Of a DNA stretch of 64,000 nucleotides, positions 35,110 through 44,300 are shown piece after piece (positions within the stretch are counted from its first letter, which is position 1; every line of letters begins with the position of its first letter). Made by a program: the position numbers and the translations under genes. The notes under the pieces were generated by a model. That model was not told where the DNA came from. It saw nothing but the letters and a program-made list of their open reading frames with translations, and did not search any database. This DNA comes from Candidatus Fusicatenibacter intestinigallinarum (lineage in GTDB: Bacteria; Bacillota; Clostridia; Lachnospirales; Lachnospiraceae). The DNA lies in contig DWWU01000033.1 of the NCBI GenBank assembly GCA_019119555.1, positions 1 to 64,000 on the forward strand. Reading direction: 5' to 3'.

Positions 35110-35202
35110 GCGGATGCCCGCAGGCACTATACTTTCCTGCGGTCTGTGCGGCGCATGCACAGACCTGACTGAACGTAGCAGTTCAGTCAGCTGAACTGTT
35201 GC
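35110..35202 (-). repeat. Dispersed repeat, truncated long copy
   Basis: On the minus strand: palindrome GGCAACAGTTCAGC/TGACTGAACTGC, a second half-palindrome, the first stem-loop (GGTCTGTGCA / CGCACAGACC), spacer CGCAGGAAAGTATAGTGCCTGCG and GGCATCCGCAA where the element breaks off. It sits between the promoter of the PNPOx gene and the divergent thrE genes. Confidence 0.88.
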
Positions 35203-35222
35203 CTGCCGCTCCTGCACGCAGC

Positions 35223-35251
35223 TTGTATTGGCTTTTTTTCTGCGTTATAAT
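35223..35251 (+). promoter_or_regulatory. Promoter of the PNPOx-fold gene
   Basis: TTGTAT (35223-35228), 17 bp, TATAAT (35246-35251), about 45 bp before the start codon. Confidence 0.7.
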
Positions 35252-35297
35252 AGATCTATCATTTACAACCGCCGACACACGAAAGGAGGAATTTTCA

Positions 35298-35690
35298 ATG
35301 GAACGAATTGTGAAATTTTTAAAGGACGCAGGCGTCTATTATCTTGCCACTGTCGAAGGTGATCAGCCGAGAGTCCGCCCGTTCGGCACCGCCCATGTGT
35401 TTGAAGGAAAGCTGTATATCCAGACGGGAAAGGTCAAAGACGTATCCCGTCAGCTGCTCGCCAATCCCAAAGCGGAAATCTGTGCATTTCTCAACGGTGA
35501 ATGGATCCGCATCGCAGGAGAACTGATCGAGGACGACCGGATCGAAGCCCGCCAGTCCCTGCTGGATGCATATCCGGGCCTCCAGAAGATGTACGCTGCC
35601 GATGACGGAAACACACAGGTGTTTTATTTCCGGAATGCAACGGCAACCATCAGTTCCTTCACCCATGAACCGGAAGTAATTACTTTCTGA
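35298..35690 (+). CDS. Pyridoxamine 5'-phosphate oxidase-fold flavoprotein
   Basis: 130-aa split-barrel protein of the PNPOx-like superfamily. It opens with MERIVKFLKDAGVYYLATVEGDQPRVRPFGTAHVFEGKLYIQTG, and KDVSRQLLANPKAEICAF is also typical of these small FMN-binding members. A GGAGGA site precedes the ATG at 35298. It is probably an FMN- or F420-like cofactor-binding reductase of unknown substrate, not the vitamin B6 oxidase itself, which is longer. Monocistronic, with its own promoter. Confidence 0.88.
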   Translation: MERIVKFLKDAGVYYLATVEGDQPRVRPFGTAHVFEGKLYIQTGKVKDVSRQLLANPKAEICAFLNGEWIRIAGELIEDDRIEARQSLLDAYPGLQKMYAADDGNTQVFYFRNATATISSFTHEPEVITF

Positions 35691-35737
35691 CACAGCAGGC
35701 TGCAGAAAACATTTGTCAGATAAACTCTGCTGCCTGA

Positions 35738-35800
35738 ATCCCGGGAGTTTTTCGGATGCAAACGCCAGTACGGCTGTCAGCCTCCGAAAAACTCCCGGAT
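35738..35800. terminator. Bidirectional hairpin made from an inverted copy of a gene end
   Basis: ATCCCGGGAGTTTTTCGGA (35738-35756) is the inverse of TCCGAAAAACTCCCGGAT (35783-35800), one base inserted. The right arm is the last codons of the hydroxyacid dehydrogenase (IREFF). It lies between two convergent genes and should terminate both. Confidence 0.75.
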
Positions 35801-36712
35801 CTGTCCAGCGACGATCTGCATCAGCCGTTGTCTGGATTCCACCGCAGCCCAGGCGATGTGCGGAGTGATCAGCAGTCTGCTCCTGTCATTCACCGAGAGC
35901 AGCGGACTATCCTCCGCCATCGGCTCTTCTACGAGGACGTCAAGCCCGGCAGCCTGGATCATCCCACGGTTCAGCGCATCTGCAAGATCCGCTTCGCAGA
36001 GGATCCGGCCGCGTCCCATATTCAGCAGAATCGCTTCCGGCTTCATCTTCCGGAATGCTTCTGCATTCATCAGACCTTCGGTATGTTCATTCAGCGGCGC
36101 ATGAATGGAAAGAATGTCTGACCGGCGAAGCAGTGTCTCAAAATCCACCTGGCAGTATCCCTCCTGTGCCGGAGCGCCGGAGGCGGAAGCATAAATAACA
36201 TCTGCGCCGAACGCTCCTGCGATCTCCGCGACTCTCCGTCCGATGGCTCCAAGTCCCAGAATCCCCCAGGTAGAGCCTTTCAGTTCATGAAATGTCTGAG
36301 AAAAATGACTGAATTCCCGGTCGTTGATGTAACGTCCGTCTCTGACATAATCGTCGTAGCTGCGAAGGTGCTCCAGAAGATAGAACAGAACGGCAAAGGT
36401 ATGCTGCGCCACCGATTCTGTGGAGTACCCGGCCACATTGCGCCATTGAATTCCGTGGGCCGCAAGATATTCCTTGTCCAGGATATTGGTTCCTGTAGCG
36501 GTGACGCAGATCAGTTTCACCTTTCCCGTAGACGGAAGCGTCTCAGGATTGATCTGCACCTTGTTGATCACAAGCACATCCGCGTCCGCTGCGCGTTGGG
36601 GAATCTCCTCCGGAGCGGAAAACGGATATGTCACGAAGGTTCCCAGCCGTTCGAACGGTGTGAAGTCGATATCATTTCCAAGGGTACTGGCGTCTAAAAA
36701 AACAATCTTCAT
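35777..36712 (-). CDS. D-isomer 2-hydroxyacid dehydrogenase (NAD-dependent)
   Basis: 311 aa, related to glycerate dehydrogenase/hydroxypyruvate reductase. The NAD-binding Rossmann motif is GLGAIGRRVAEIAGAFG (about residues 152-168). Catalytic residues appear in NMGRGRILCEADL (Arg), LDVLVEEPM (Glu) and TPHIAWA (His). The substrate-binding half carries CVTATGTNILD and NVAGYSTESVAQHTFA. Substrate not determined. A GC-rich hairpin (TCTGCCGC at 36729-36736 with GCGGCAGA at 36761-36768) lies in its 5' leader and may be regulatory. Confidence 0.9.
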   Translation of the reverse strand: MKIVFLDASTLGNDIDFTPFERLGTFVTYPFSAPEEIPQRAADADVLVINKVQINPETLPSTGKVKLICVTATGTNILDKEYLAAHGIQWRNVAGYSTESVAQHTFAVLFYLLEHLRSYDDYVRDGRYINDREFSHFSQTFHELKGSTWGILGLGAIGRRVAEIAGAFGADVIYASASGAPAQEGYCQVDFETLLRRSDILSIHAPLNEHTEGLMNAEAFRKMKPEAILLNMGRGRILCEADLADALNRGMIQAAGLDVLVEEPMAEDSPLLSVNDRSRLLITPHIAWAAVESRQRLMQIVAGQIREFFGG

Positions 36713-36768
36713 AGTGAAAGTTCCTTTCTCTGCCGCAGGCCGACCGGGACCGGCCGCTGCGCGGCAGA

Positions 36769-37199
36769 AATTTCTTTCAGTATATCACAAAGCAGCAAAC
36801 CATGCCAGCCGTCCGGAGTGAGAAACATCCGGAACGAAAAACAGTTATGTATAGTTCATGTCTGTACTTCGTTTCGGTCGGCGCTGACCGTGTCCCGCCT
36901 TTATATCTATTCAAATTCTTATTTCTATAAACATCAAATCTAAGAATTGCTCTGACTATTCCTCACATGACACACTTTTTCTCCACAAGAAAATCATTAT
37001 AATATTTTCAGATATTACATCCAACATCCCCTTATCATAGGATTTCCGTTCCTAGAAGTCATATAATTTTCAAACAAACATACCAAAATCGGCAAATAAA
37101 CATGTTACAGAGTCAGATATTCCACTTTCTCTTATTATACAACATATATTTTTTTTGACCATCCATTTCAATGATAACTTTTTCATACACACTTCGAGC
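36769..37199. other. AT-rich intergenic stretch, no gene seen
   Basis: About 430 bp between the hydroxyacid dehydrogenase and the UvrA-like gene. Very AT-rich from about 36900, unlike both neighbours. The only open frames are short and lack ribosome binding sites. I see no RNA gene or repeat copy in it. It may be a scar of foreign DNA at the left edge of the accessory region. Confidence 0.45.
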
Positions 37200-37228
37200 T
37201 TGTCTTTCCACTAAACCAGATGTAAAAT
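37200..37228 (+). promoter_or_regulatory. Possible promoter of the UvrA-like gene
   Basis: TTGTCT (37200-37205), 17 bp, TAAAAT (37223-37228), about 105 bp upstream of the start. The match is moderate. Confidence 0.35.
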
Positions 37229-37332
37229 ATAAAACATGCAGAAAACTTGTCCCTTTTACAGTCACCTTCCGCACGAAGGTTCCGAAACCCATCAATTCTA
37301 AACAAAAATCCATCCCAAGGAGGTTCCCGCCC

Positions 37333-39810
37333 ATGATTACTCATATAAAAATCCGCGGTGCCCGCGTTCATAATCTGAAAAATATTGATGTCGACATTCC
37401 TCTCAACAAAATTGTCGGAATCGCCGGCGTTTCCGGATCAGGAAAATCCTCCCTGGCGCTGGGTGTCCTGTATGCAGAAGGCTCCCGCCGGTATCTGGAC
37501 GCCCTGTCGACCTATACCCGCCGGCGTATGACCCAGGCAGCAAAAGCGCCTGTGGACGATGTTCTCTATGTGCCGGCTGCGCTGGCGCTGCACCAGCGTC
37601 CCGGAGTACCGGGCATCCGCAGTACTTTCGGCACCGGAACAGAACTCCTGAACAGCCTTCGCCTGATGTTCTCGCGTCTGGCAAGCCACAGATGTCCCAA
37701 CGGCCATTCGCTTCCCCCGACCCTTGCCGTGGCGGCAGGGCATGAACTGGTCTGCCCGGAGTGCGGCGCCAGATTTTATGCTCCGTCCGCGGAGGAACTC
37801 GCATTCAACAGCCAGGGGGCCTGCCGGACCTGCGGGGGAACAGGGATCGTTCGGACCGTGGATGTTTCCACTCTTGTGCCGGATGACTCTCTTTCCATCG
37901 ACGAAGGCGCAGTGGCTCCCTGGAATTCTCTGATGTGGTCACTGATGACGGATGTCTGCCGGGCAATGGGCGTCCGCACAGACATTCCTTTCCGCGATCT
38001 CTCGGACAGGGAAAAAGAGATTGTCTATCACGGCCCGGCAGAGAAAAAGCATATTCTCTACAAAGCAAAAAACTCCAACCAGGCAAGTGAACTTGATTTT
38101 ACCTATTTTAACGCAATTTATACGGTGAAAAACGCTCTGTCGAAGGTCAAAGATGAGAAGGGTATGAAGCGGGTGGAGAAGTTTCTGAAACAGGAGGTCT
38201 GCCCCGAATGCAGCGGCACACGGCTGTCGGAGACCGCAAGGATCCCGAAACTGCATGGAATTCATCTGGATGAAGCCTGCCAGATGACGCTGTCCGATCT
38301 TTCCCGATGGGTAGCGGAAGTTCCTGCTTCTCTTCCTGAGGAAATGCGCCCGATGGCGGAAAGCATCTGCGAATCCTTCCAGACAGCAGCCCGCCGCCTG
38401 ATGGAGCTGGGACTCGGATATCTCACGCTTGACCGGGCCTCCTCCACCCTCTCCACCGGTGAGCGGCAGCGAATGCAGCTCGCACGCGCGGTCCGCAACC
38501 GCACCACCGGTGTTCTCTATGTTCTGGACGAGCCGTCCATCGGACTGCATCCGTCGAATCTTGACGGACTGACCGGCGTCATGAACGATCTGATCGCCGA
38601 TGGAAATTCTGTTGTGCTTGTCGACCATGACACACAGATTCTTTCGGCGGCTGACTGGATCGTTGAGATGGGGCCAGGCGCCGGCGCCGACGGGGGCCGG
38701 GTCATTGCCGAAGGGACTGTCCCGGATCTTGCAGAAAATCCGGTTTCTGATATCGGACCTTTTCTGTCCGGCAAAGCAGATCCTCATGTGAGGACCCGTG
38801 CATCGGCGGATGAAATGTTCTCGGAGGGCGCGATTTCTCTTTCTACCTCCCGCATTCATACAGTAAAACCGCTGGATGTCAGGATCCCCAAAGGAAAACT
38901 GACCGTTGTCACCGGCGTTTCCGGTTCCGGGAAAACCACCCTGATCCTGGAGAGTCTTGTGCCCGCGCTGGAAGCAGTTCTCCAGAAAAGAAAGCTTCCG
39001 GAACATATCCGCTCCGTTGAAGCCGGCGGTATCCGGCAGGTGAAGCTGATCGACGCCACGCCGATCGGTATCAATGTTCGTTCTACTGTCGCCACATATG
39101 CCAATGTACACGATGAACTCCGGAAAATTTTTGCAAAAACGCAGGACGCAAAACAGGCCGGGTATAAAGCAGGAGATTTTTCCTATAATACCGGCCGGCT
39201 GCGCTGTTCGGTCTGCGACGGCACCGGAGTAATCAGTCTCGATGTACAGTTTTTGCCGGATGTGGACATTCCCTGTCCGGAATGCAGAGGATCCCGATAC
39301 GGAAAAGAGGCAGAAAAAATTCGCTATACGGCGCAAAACGGGAAGCCGTACTCCCTGCCGGATTATATGGCGATGGATGTGAATACTGCACTGGAGGCCT
39401 GCGCGGGAATGAAAACCGTTGTCCAGCGGCTGAAGGTCCTTCAGGATCTTGGGCTTGGATACCTGACGCTGGGGGAGGAAACTCCCGGACTTTCCGGCGG
39501 TGAAGCACAGAGGCTGAAGCTGGCCAGCGAGATGGGCAAAGCCCAGTCTGATTCCATTTTTATTTTCGACGAGCCGACCATCGGGCTGCATCCGCTGGAC
39601 GTCCGTACTCTGCTGGGGGTATTTCAGACATTGATAGAACATGGGGCAACCGTGATTGTCATTGAACATGACCTGGATGTGATACGAAATGCCGATTATA
39701 TCATTGATATGGGATCGGGCGGCGGTTCCGACGGAGGCACCATTGTTGCCGCGGGGACACCGGAAACAATAAAAAACACGGTGCAGAGCTGTACCGGCAG
39801 ATATATCTGA
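37333..39810 (+). CDS. UvrA paralogue (excinuclease ATPase-like, class II type)
   Basis: 825 aa, shorter than housekeeping UvrA (about 940 aa). It has the tandem ABC layout: Walker A GVSGSGKSS (residues 32-40), zinc module CPECGARFYAPSAEELAFNSQGACRTCGGTG, signature LSTGERQRMQLARAV, Walker B VLYVLDEPSIGLHP, second Walker A GVSGSGKTT, second zinc module (CSVCDGTG and CPECRGSRYG), LSGGEAQRLKLASEM and IFIFDEPTIGLHP. The first ABC signature is LSTGE rather than LSGGE. Members of this group (UvrA2/DrrC-like) are linked to resistance against DNA-binding drugs. The start at 37333 has AAGGAGG at 9 bp; the longer frame has no site. Its stop codon abuts a dispersed repeat copy. Confidence 0.88.
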   Translation: MITHIKIRGARVHNLKNIDVDIPLNKIVGIAGVSGSGKSSLALGVLYAEGSRRYLDALSTYTRRRMTQAAKAPVDDVLYVPAALALHQRPGVPGIRSTFGTGTELLNSLRLMFSRLASHRCPNGHSLPPTLAVAAGHELVCPECGARFYAPSAEELAFNSQGACRTCGGTGIVRTVDVSTLVPDDSLSIDEGAVAPWNSLMWSLMTDVCRAMGVRTDIPFRDLSDREKEIVYHGPAEKKHILYKAKNSNQASELDFTYFNAIYTVKNALSKVKDEKGMKRVEKFLKQEVCPECSGTRLSETARIPKLHGIHLDEACQMTLSDLSRWVAEVPASLPEEMRPMAESICESFQTAARRLMELGLGYLTLDRASSTLSTGERQRMQLARAVRNRTTGVLYVLDEPSIGLHPSNLDGLTGVMNDLIADGNSVVLVDHDTQILSAADWIVEMGPGAGADGGRVIAEGTVPDLAENPVSDIGPFLSGKADPHVRTRASADEMFSEGAISLSTSRIHTVKPLDVRIPKGKLTVVTGVSGSGKTTLILESLVPALEAVLQKRKLPEHIRSVEAGGIRQVKLIDATPIGINVRSTVATYANVHDELRKIFAKTQDAKQAGYKAGDFSYNTGRLRCSVCDGTGVISLDVQFLPDVDIPCPECRGSRYGKEAEKIRYTAQNGKPYSLPDYMAMDVNTALEACAGMKTVVQRLKVLQDLGLGYLTLGEETPGLSGGEAQRLKLASEMGKAQSDSIFIFDEPTIGLHPLDVRTLLGVFQTLIEHGATVIVIEHDLDVIRNADYIIDMGSGGGSDGGTIVAAGTPETIKNTVQSCTGRYI

Positions 39811-39930
39811 ACGGTCTGTGCATTTCCTGCACAGACTGTATGAAAACACAGAGCCTGCAGGCATCCGGACCGTCACGAAGCGATTTTCAATGGCCGGATG
39901 CCGTAACAGTTCAGTCGGCTGAACTGTTGC
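39811..39930 (+). repeat. Dispersed repeat, long copy between UvrA-like gene and Wadjet operon
   Basis: GGTCTGTGCA-TTTCC-TGCACAGACT; spacer GTATGAAAACACAGAGCCTG; GGCATCCGGACC; GTCAC-GAA-GCGAT; GGCCGGATGCC; terminal palindrome GTAACAGTTCAG-TCGG-CTGAACTGTTGC. It begins right after the UvrA-like stop. It also contains the stop codon (39911-39913) of the last Wadjet gene on the other strand. Confidence 0.95.
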
Positions 39931-41239
39931 TTATATCATTCAGCAGGTCTCCGAGAATGTTCTCCTGATACGCTGCCCTTCTCTCCCGGAGTATACAGCG
40001 TGCCGTCATTTTCAACAGCGGATGTGCCACACGATCCATCCGCGACATACGGGTATCTTTCAAAACCTCATTGGAAATTCCTTTCCCGTAATCTTCCGGT
40101 GACATCCTCCAGATCTCCAGACGATCGCCCAGACGCTTCCAGAGCCGATCTGCAATGTCAATTCCCTCCGGATCCATATCACCGCTGTAACAGATCTGAA
40201 AACCGTCGGCTGCCAGAAGCTCCAGCAGCCTTACTGCGGCTGTCCGCGGCTGTCCGGAAGTACAGAGAATCGCCGTGCTCCGCCAGCGGTCTTCCTGACG
40301 AAGCTGCTCGGTCAGAAAGCTGAAGACCATTTCGTTCTCCACAGCAAAAACCCTTTTCCCCGGCACACGGGCTCTGACAACCTTTTTCAGATTTTCCAGT
40401 GTGACAGCGCAAGGTTCCCCAAGTTCCCGGAACGCCCGGAATGCGGGATGCTCTCCTTCTTCTGTTTCCAGACAGATTCCGCAGATATGCACGAAGCTGG
40501 ATACATAATCCGGCGCAATCCCTGCTTCGAGGAGTAATTCTTTCCACTGATGTGTATTTTCCGGCTGTCTCCGCCCCATAACACAGCAAAGTGCATCTGT
40601 AAGAAGCTGTCCTGCCGTGCTTCCACGATCAAAATAATGGGGATTTCCGGAAATTTCCGCCGCAAACACTGCCAGCGCTGTATTTCCCCGGCCACCCTCT
40701 CTGGCAGATGAAAGCGCTGTCAGTGCCTTTCCTACATTTTCTGCCAGTGTCTTCGCAGCCTCCGGATCTCTGGAAAATTCACGGGAGAGCAGATAGTATC
40801 CGCCGGATTTTGTCCCTGCCATCTGACGGCTCCAAAGCGCCGCCGCAGATTCTGCTCCATCCTTCTTTTTCTCCGCAAACCGTTCATAAAATTTCCTGAA
40901 AAATTCTTCTCTGTCCTGCTGTTTCTTTCGTTTCTGCTCCTGGTTGGTGGAAAGCTCTGTTCTAAAATATCCTTCCAGAAGCGCTTTCATATCAACCGGC
41001 GCAAAGCGGGTTTTCTGCAGTCCGCGCTCAAATTCCGCAAAAGAAAAACGAATGGTTTCTTCAGAAAATTTTTTTCCGAGAATTCCTCCCAGAAGACGCC
41101 GTTCTTCCTCCGACGTATGTTCGAGAACAATCCTGCCCGCCGGACGGCCATAAGATTTCCATTTCTTCAGCAATTCACAAAAGCAGCGGCGGTACCCCGC
41201 CTGACTGCGGAAATATTCTGCGCAGTCCAAATGCATCAT
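39911..41239 (-). CDS. jetD: Wadjet JetD-like nuclease subunit (TIGR02679/DUF2399)
   Basis: 442 aa, the Toprim-containing nuclease subunit expected to cut DNA after the SMC complex has extruded it. The C-terminal DUF2399 part holds the Toprim-like acidic motif GDMDPEG (about residues 353-359) with an upstream glutamate in FAVENEMVFSFL. The N-terminal region is helical with a Lys/Glu-rich segment (about 95-125), plausibly a DNA-binding arm. Its last residues NSSAD and the TGA lie inside a dispersed repeat copy. It follows jetC by 72 bp. GGAGGG lies directly against the first of two adjacent ATGs (41239, 41236), so the second may be the true start. Confidence 0.87.
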   Translation of the reverse strand: MMHLDCAEYFRSQAGYRRCFCELLKKWKSYGRPAGRIVLEHTSEEERRLLGGILGKKFSEETIRFSFAEFERGLQKTRFAPVDMKALLEGYFRTELSTNQEQKRKKQQDREEFFRKFYERFAEKKKDGAESAAALWSRQMAGTKSGGYYLLSREFSRDPEAAKTLAENVGKALTALSSAREGGRGNTALAVFAAEISGNPHYFDRGSTAGQLLTDALCCVMGRRQPENTHQWKELLLEAGIAPDYVSSFVHICGICLETEEGEHPAFRAFRELGEPCAVTLENLKKVVRARVPGKRVFAVENEMVFSFLTEQLRQEDRWRSTAILCTSGQPRTAAVRLLELLAADGFQICYSGDMDPEGIDIADRLWKRLGDRLEIWRMSPEDYGKGISNEVLKDTRMSRMDRVAHPLLKMTARCILRERRAAYQENILGDLLNDISNSSAD

Positions 41240-41311
41240 CCCTCCAGACCCTGTTTTTTCTGTCAGTCTCCGGTGCGGCAGACTCCCGTGAAATCTGCCG
41301 GAGATTTCTTC

Positions 41312-44300
41312 TTACTGTTCGTCCAGTATACGCTCATGTCCGTTCCATGTATAACGGATCACCGTCACAATCTGCGAATTCATTGGTCTCTGCAGTTCCG
41401 CGATCCGCAGACCATCCACGGTATCATAGCATCCCCACAATGCCTGAGAATTCATGATATAGTCAAAATCCAGTTTATGTACCAGTTCAAACATACTGCT
41501 GATATTTTTGTCATCTACTCCGGCAAACGCCTCATCCAGTGCAATCATGCGCGGATGATCGTTCCGCTCCGCCTTTTTGTACTGTGCGTTGACCGCCGCA
41601 AACAGCGGAACATACATCGCCATTGCTTTCTCACCGCCGCTGAATCGGTTAAAGGCCGCGTTGGTCAGAGGCTTTCTGGGTTCTTCTCCACGCCGGTAAT
41701 ACATCTGAAACGCAAACCAGCCGCGATAGTCCATCGCATCCCGTACCAGATCCATATAGTTGATCATTCCGCCATTTTCCTGCAGCATCATTTTTTCCGT
41801 ACGGATTTTACTGCGGAAATGCGAAGCCGCTTTCTCGATATCCTCCACTGTCAGCAGTTCCCGATCCCGAAGCAGGATCTGCTCCAGGTCTGCCACATCA
41901 AGTTCTTCGTCATTCTCAGCCTTTTTCGGTTTCCATTCCAGCGAAAAACTGAGTCCCATCGAGGTATCCATCTCCCGCATCAGCCTGGACATATCCTCTA
42001 CCCATTTCCGGCTCTCGGCGATCCGGTCTGTCAGCTGCTGGCTGATCGTCTGAGAAAGAATATCCTCAAACAGCTCCCTATCCTTTTCCTGAATCAGCAG
42101 ACGGGTCTCATCAATGGTATTTTTCAGAATCTGGTAAAACTCTTCCAGGTAAACCTTCTTTCCATTCCATACAGATACCACCCGCACTCTTTTCCGCAGA
42201 ATATTTGCTGCGGTTCGGACCGCGCTTTCCTCCTCTCCCGGGGCATCTCCAAAGCATTCCTCCAGAGAGGTTCCGTAACTGGCAAGACTTCCGTTATGTC
42301 TCTGGAATACCAGATATAAAGACTGAAGCAGTTCAGATGCCTCGCGGTTTTTGTCACTGTCCCGCAGGAACCCTGTCGCTTTCTCAGCGCACGCTTCCAG
42401 AGTATCAGACTCCCGGTTCATCAGCAGTTTCAGAGAAAGCTCTTCTTCGAAGCATCTGCGCAGAAATGACTCCTCGCCAATCATGCGCACAAGAATTTCT
42501 TTTCGTTCCGGCTCCTCTTTTTCCAGAAGCTCAACCCGGTCGGTAAGCTTCGCCGTTTCAATCCGAAGACTCTCACATTTCTCACGGATCGACTCCAGCT
42601 CCCTGTTCATCTGTTCCAGCCTCGCTGCCTGTTCACGGATTTCCGGCCGATTCAGATACTCCTCATACTGCCGGATCTGAATCCCGCAGGCATCCTTTTC
42701 CACCGTACAGCGCTGTTTTTCCGTCAGGGCTCGATCCAGATTTTGTTCTTCCCGGTCGATACGATCTTCCCGGTCGGCAATACTCTCGCGATTCCGCTCC
42801 AGCTGTGCCAGCAATTCCCGACAGCGCTGCCAGATTTTCACATATTCTTCCAGCGCATCCGCCGCTGCCTCATACTCTTCTCCGGTTCTTCCGTATGGGA
42901 ACGGCCGGCACTGGCGGAGCATCTGCTGATAACAGATATCTCTTCTCTCCAACGCTTCCCGTTCCTTTTTGTCCTGACTTTCCACACTTTGTTCTGCGAT
43001 TTCCAGTTCAACACTGCACTTTTGCAGCGACTCCAACGCCTGATTCAGCCGGGAGAAATCCGGAAGACCGCAATACTCCTGTTCCAGCCTGTCGACTGCT
43101 TCGTCCAGCTCTTCGAGCATTTCCTTATGCTTCTCCAAAGCAGTCTCTGCCTCTGCGATCAATTCCTGAAGGCGTCGGATCTCACGTTCTTTCTTCCTCT
43201 GTCTCGCCAGTTGTCCGACAAATTCCGCTTCGCCCGTTTTCTCTGCCCGTCCGGCAAGCATACCCTGCCGGAACCTGCCGTCCTTTCCCACGAACGCTGC
43301 AAGATCCGGATGGTTGTTTCCTGCCGCTTCTGCTTCGTTGTTCCCGCCATCCGTATCGCTGCCGTCCCATAGACCGCCCGAACCTTCCGTAGCTTCGCCA
43401 ATGTTGTTCAGAATCCGCAGAACCTCTTCTTTTATTTCATCCGGCAGCTCCTCATTGACGGTCAGGCCCGAAAACGGCACGCCGTCCTTCTGTTCTGCCA
43501 GAATCAGACTGTCCAGAAATTCCGGACACTCTTTCTGAATCCGCGGAAGGTCCTCCCGCGCTGCCACCAGCGCGTCAAGAAGTCCCATGCGCTGAAGCTG
43601 AGCCTCCAGTCTCGCACAGTCGCTCTCCTCCATCTGCGGCGAAAATTCTATCGTTTTATAAAAGGGAACTGCCTGAATTCCGGCTGCTTTCAGCGCCTCT
43701 CTGGAACGCTGCGTCTGATCATCCCGCTCCGGTTCCAGCTCCTCCTGCTGCTTTACTTCCTCAAGTTCCTCCGTTAATTGCCGCAGTTCCGCTGCCTTTT
43801 CGTCATATTGATGCTGCGTTTCCATGCGGCAATCCAGCATCTTCTGACGCTGACGCTCATAATCGCGGCGCAAAAGTTCCTGGATCTCTCCCGCCTCTGA
43901 GAACGACTGATAGCCCCGTACCTTTTCTTCTGCTTCCAGAAGCACAGTTCTTTCAGGATGCCATGAAACAGCCTGTTTTTCTGCCTCAAAGACTGAAACA
44001 ATCCAGTCTTCCCGACAGTCCTCCACCTGTTCCATGGTCTCCTCCTGAAGGTTTTCCAGTTCCCTTTTTTTCCTGACAAGTTCTTCCAGTCGGCTGGCTT
44101 CCTCGTCGTACAGACGCGCCGCCTCCTCATAGAGACGGATCACTTTCCGGCATTCGGCCAGCTGTTTTCCGTACTCCGCGAGACGTTCTGAAATCCTGTC
44201 ACTCTCCGCTGACTGTTCCTGATTCAGCAGCCGTACGGCGTTTCCGTGGTCCTCCCAAAGCAGAACTTCCTGCTGTTTTTCCAACTCCTGTTTCTGTTCC

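Noticed and set aside
36839-36900. Possible repeat copy (ACAGTTATGTATAGTTCATGTCTGTAC region)
   Set aside because: It shares a few short words with the repeat, but neither the stems nor their spacing are preserved.
37113-37334. 73-codon open frame upstream of the UvrA-like gene, minus strand
   Set aside because: It has no ribosome binding site and overlaps the UvrA-like leader. Its composition reflects AT-rich non-coding DNA.
39811-39930. Repeat as an insertion sequence
   Set aside because: Copies are too short to encode a transposase, and I see no consistent target-site duplication by eye at the edges of the best copies.
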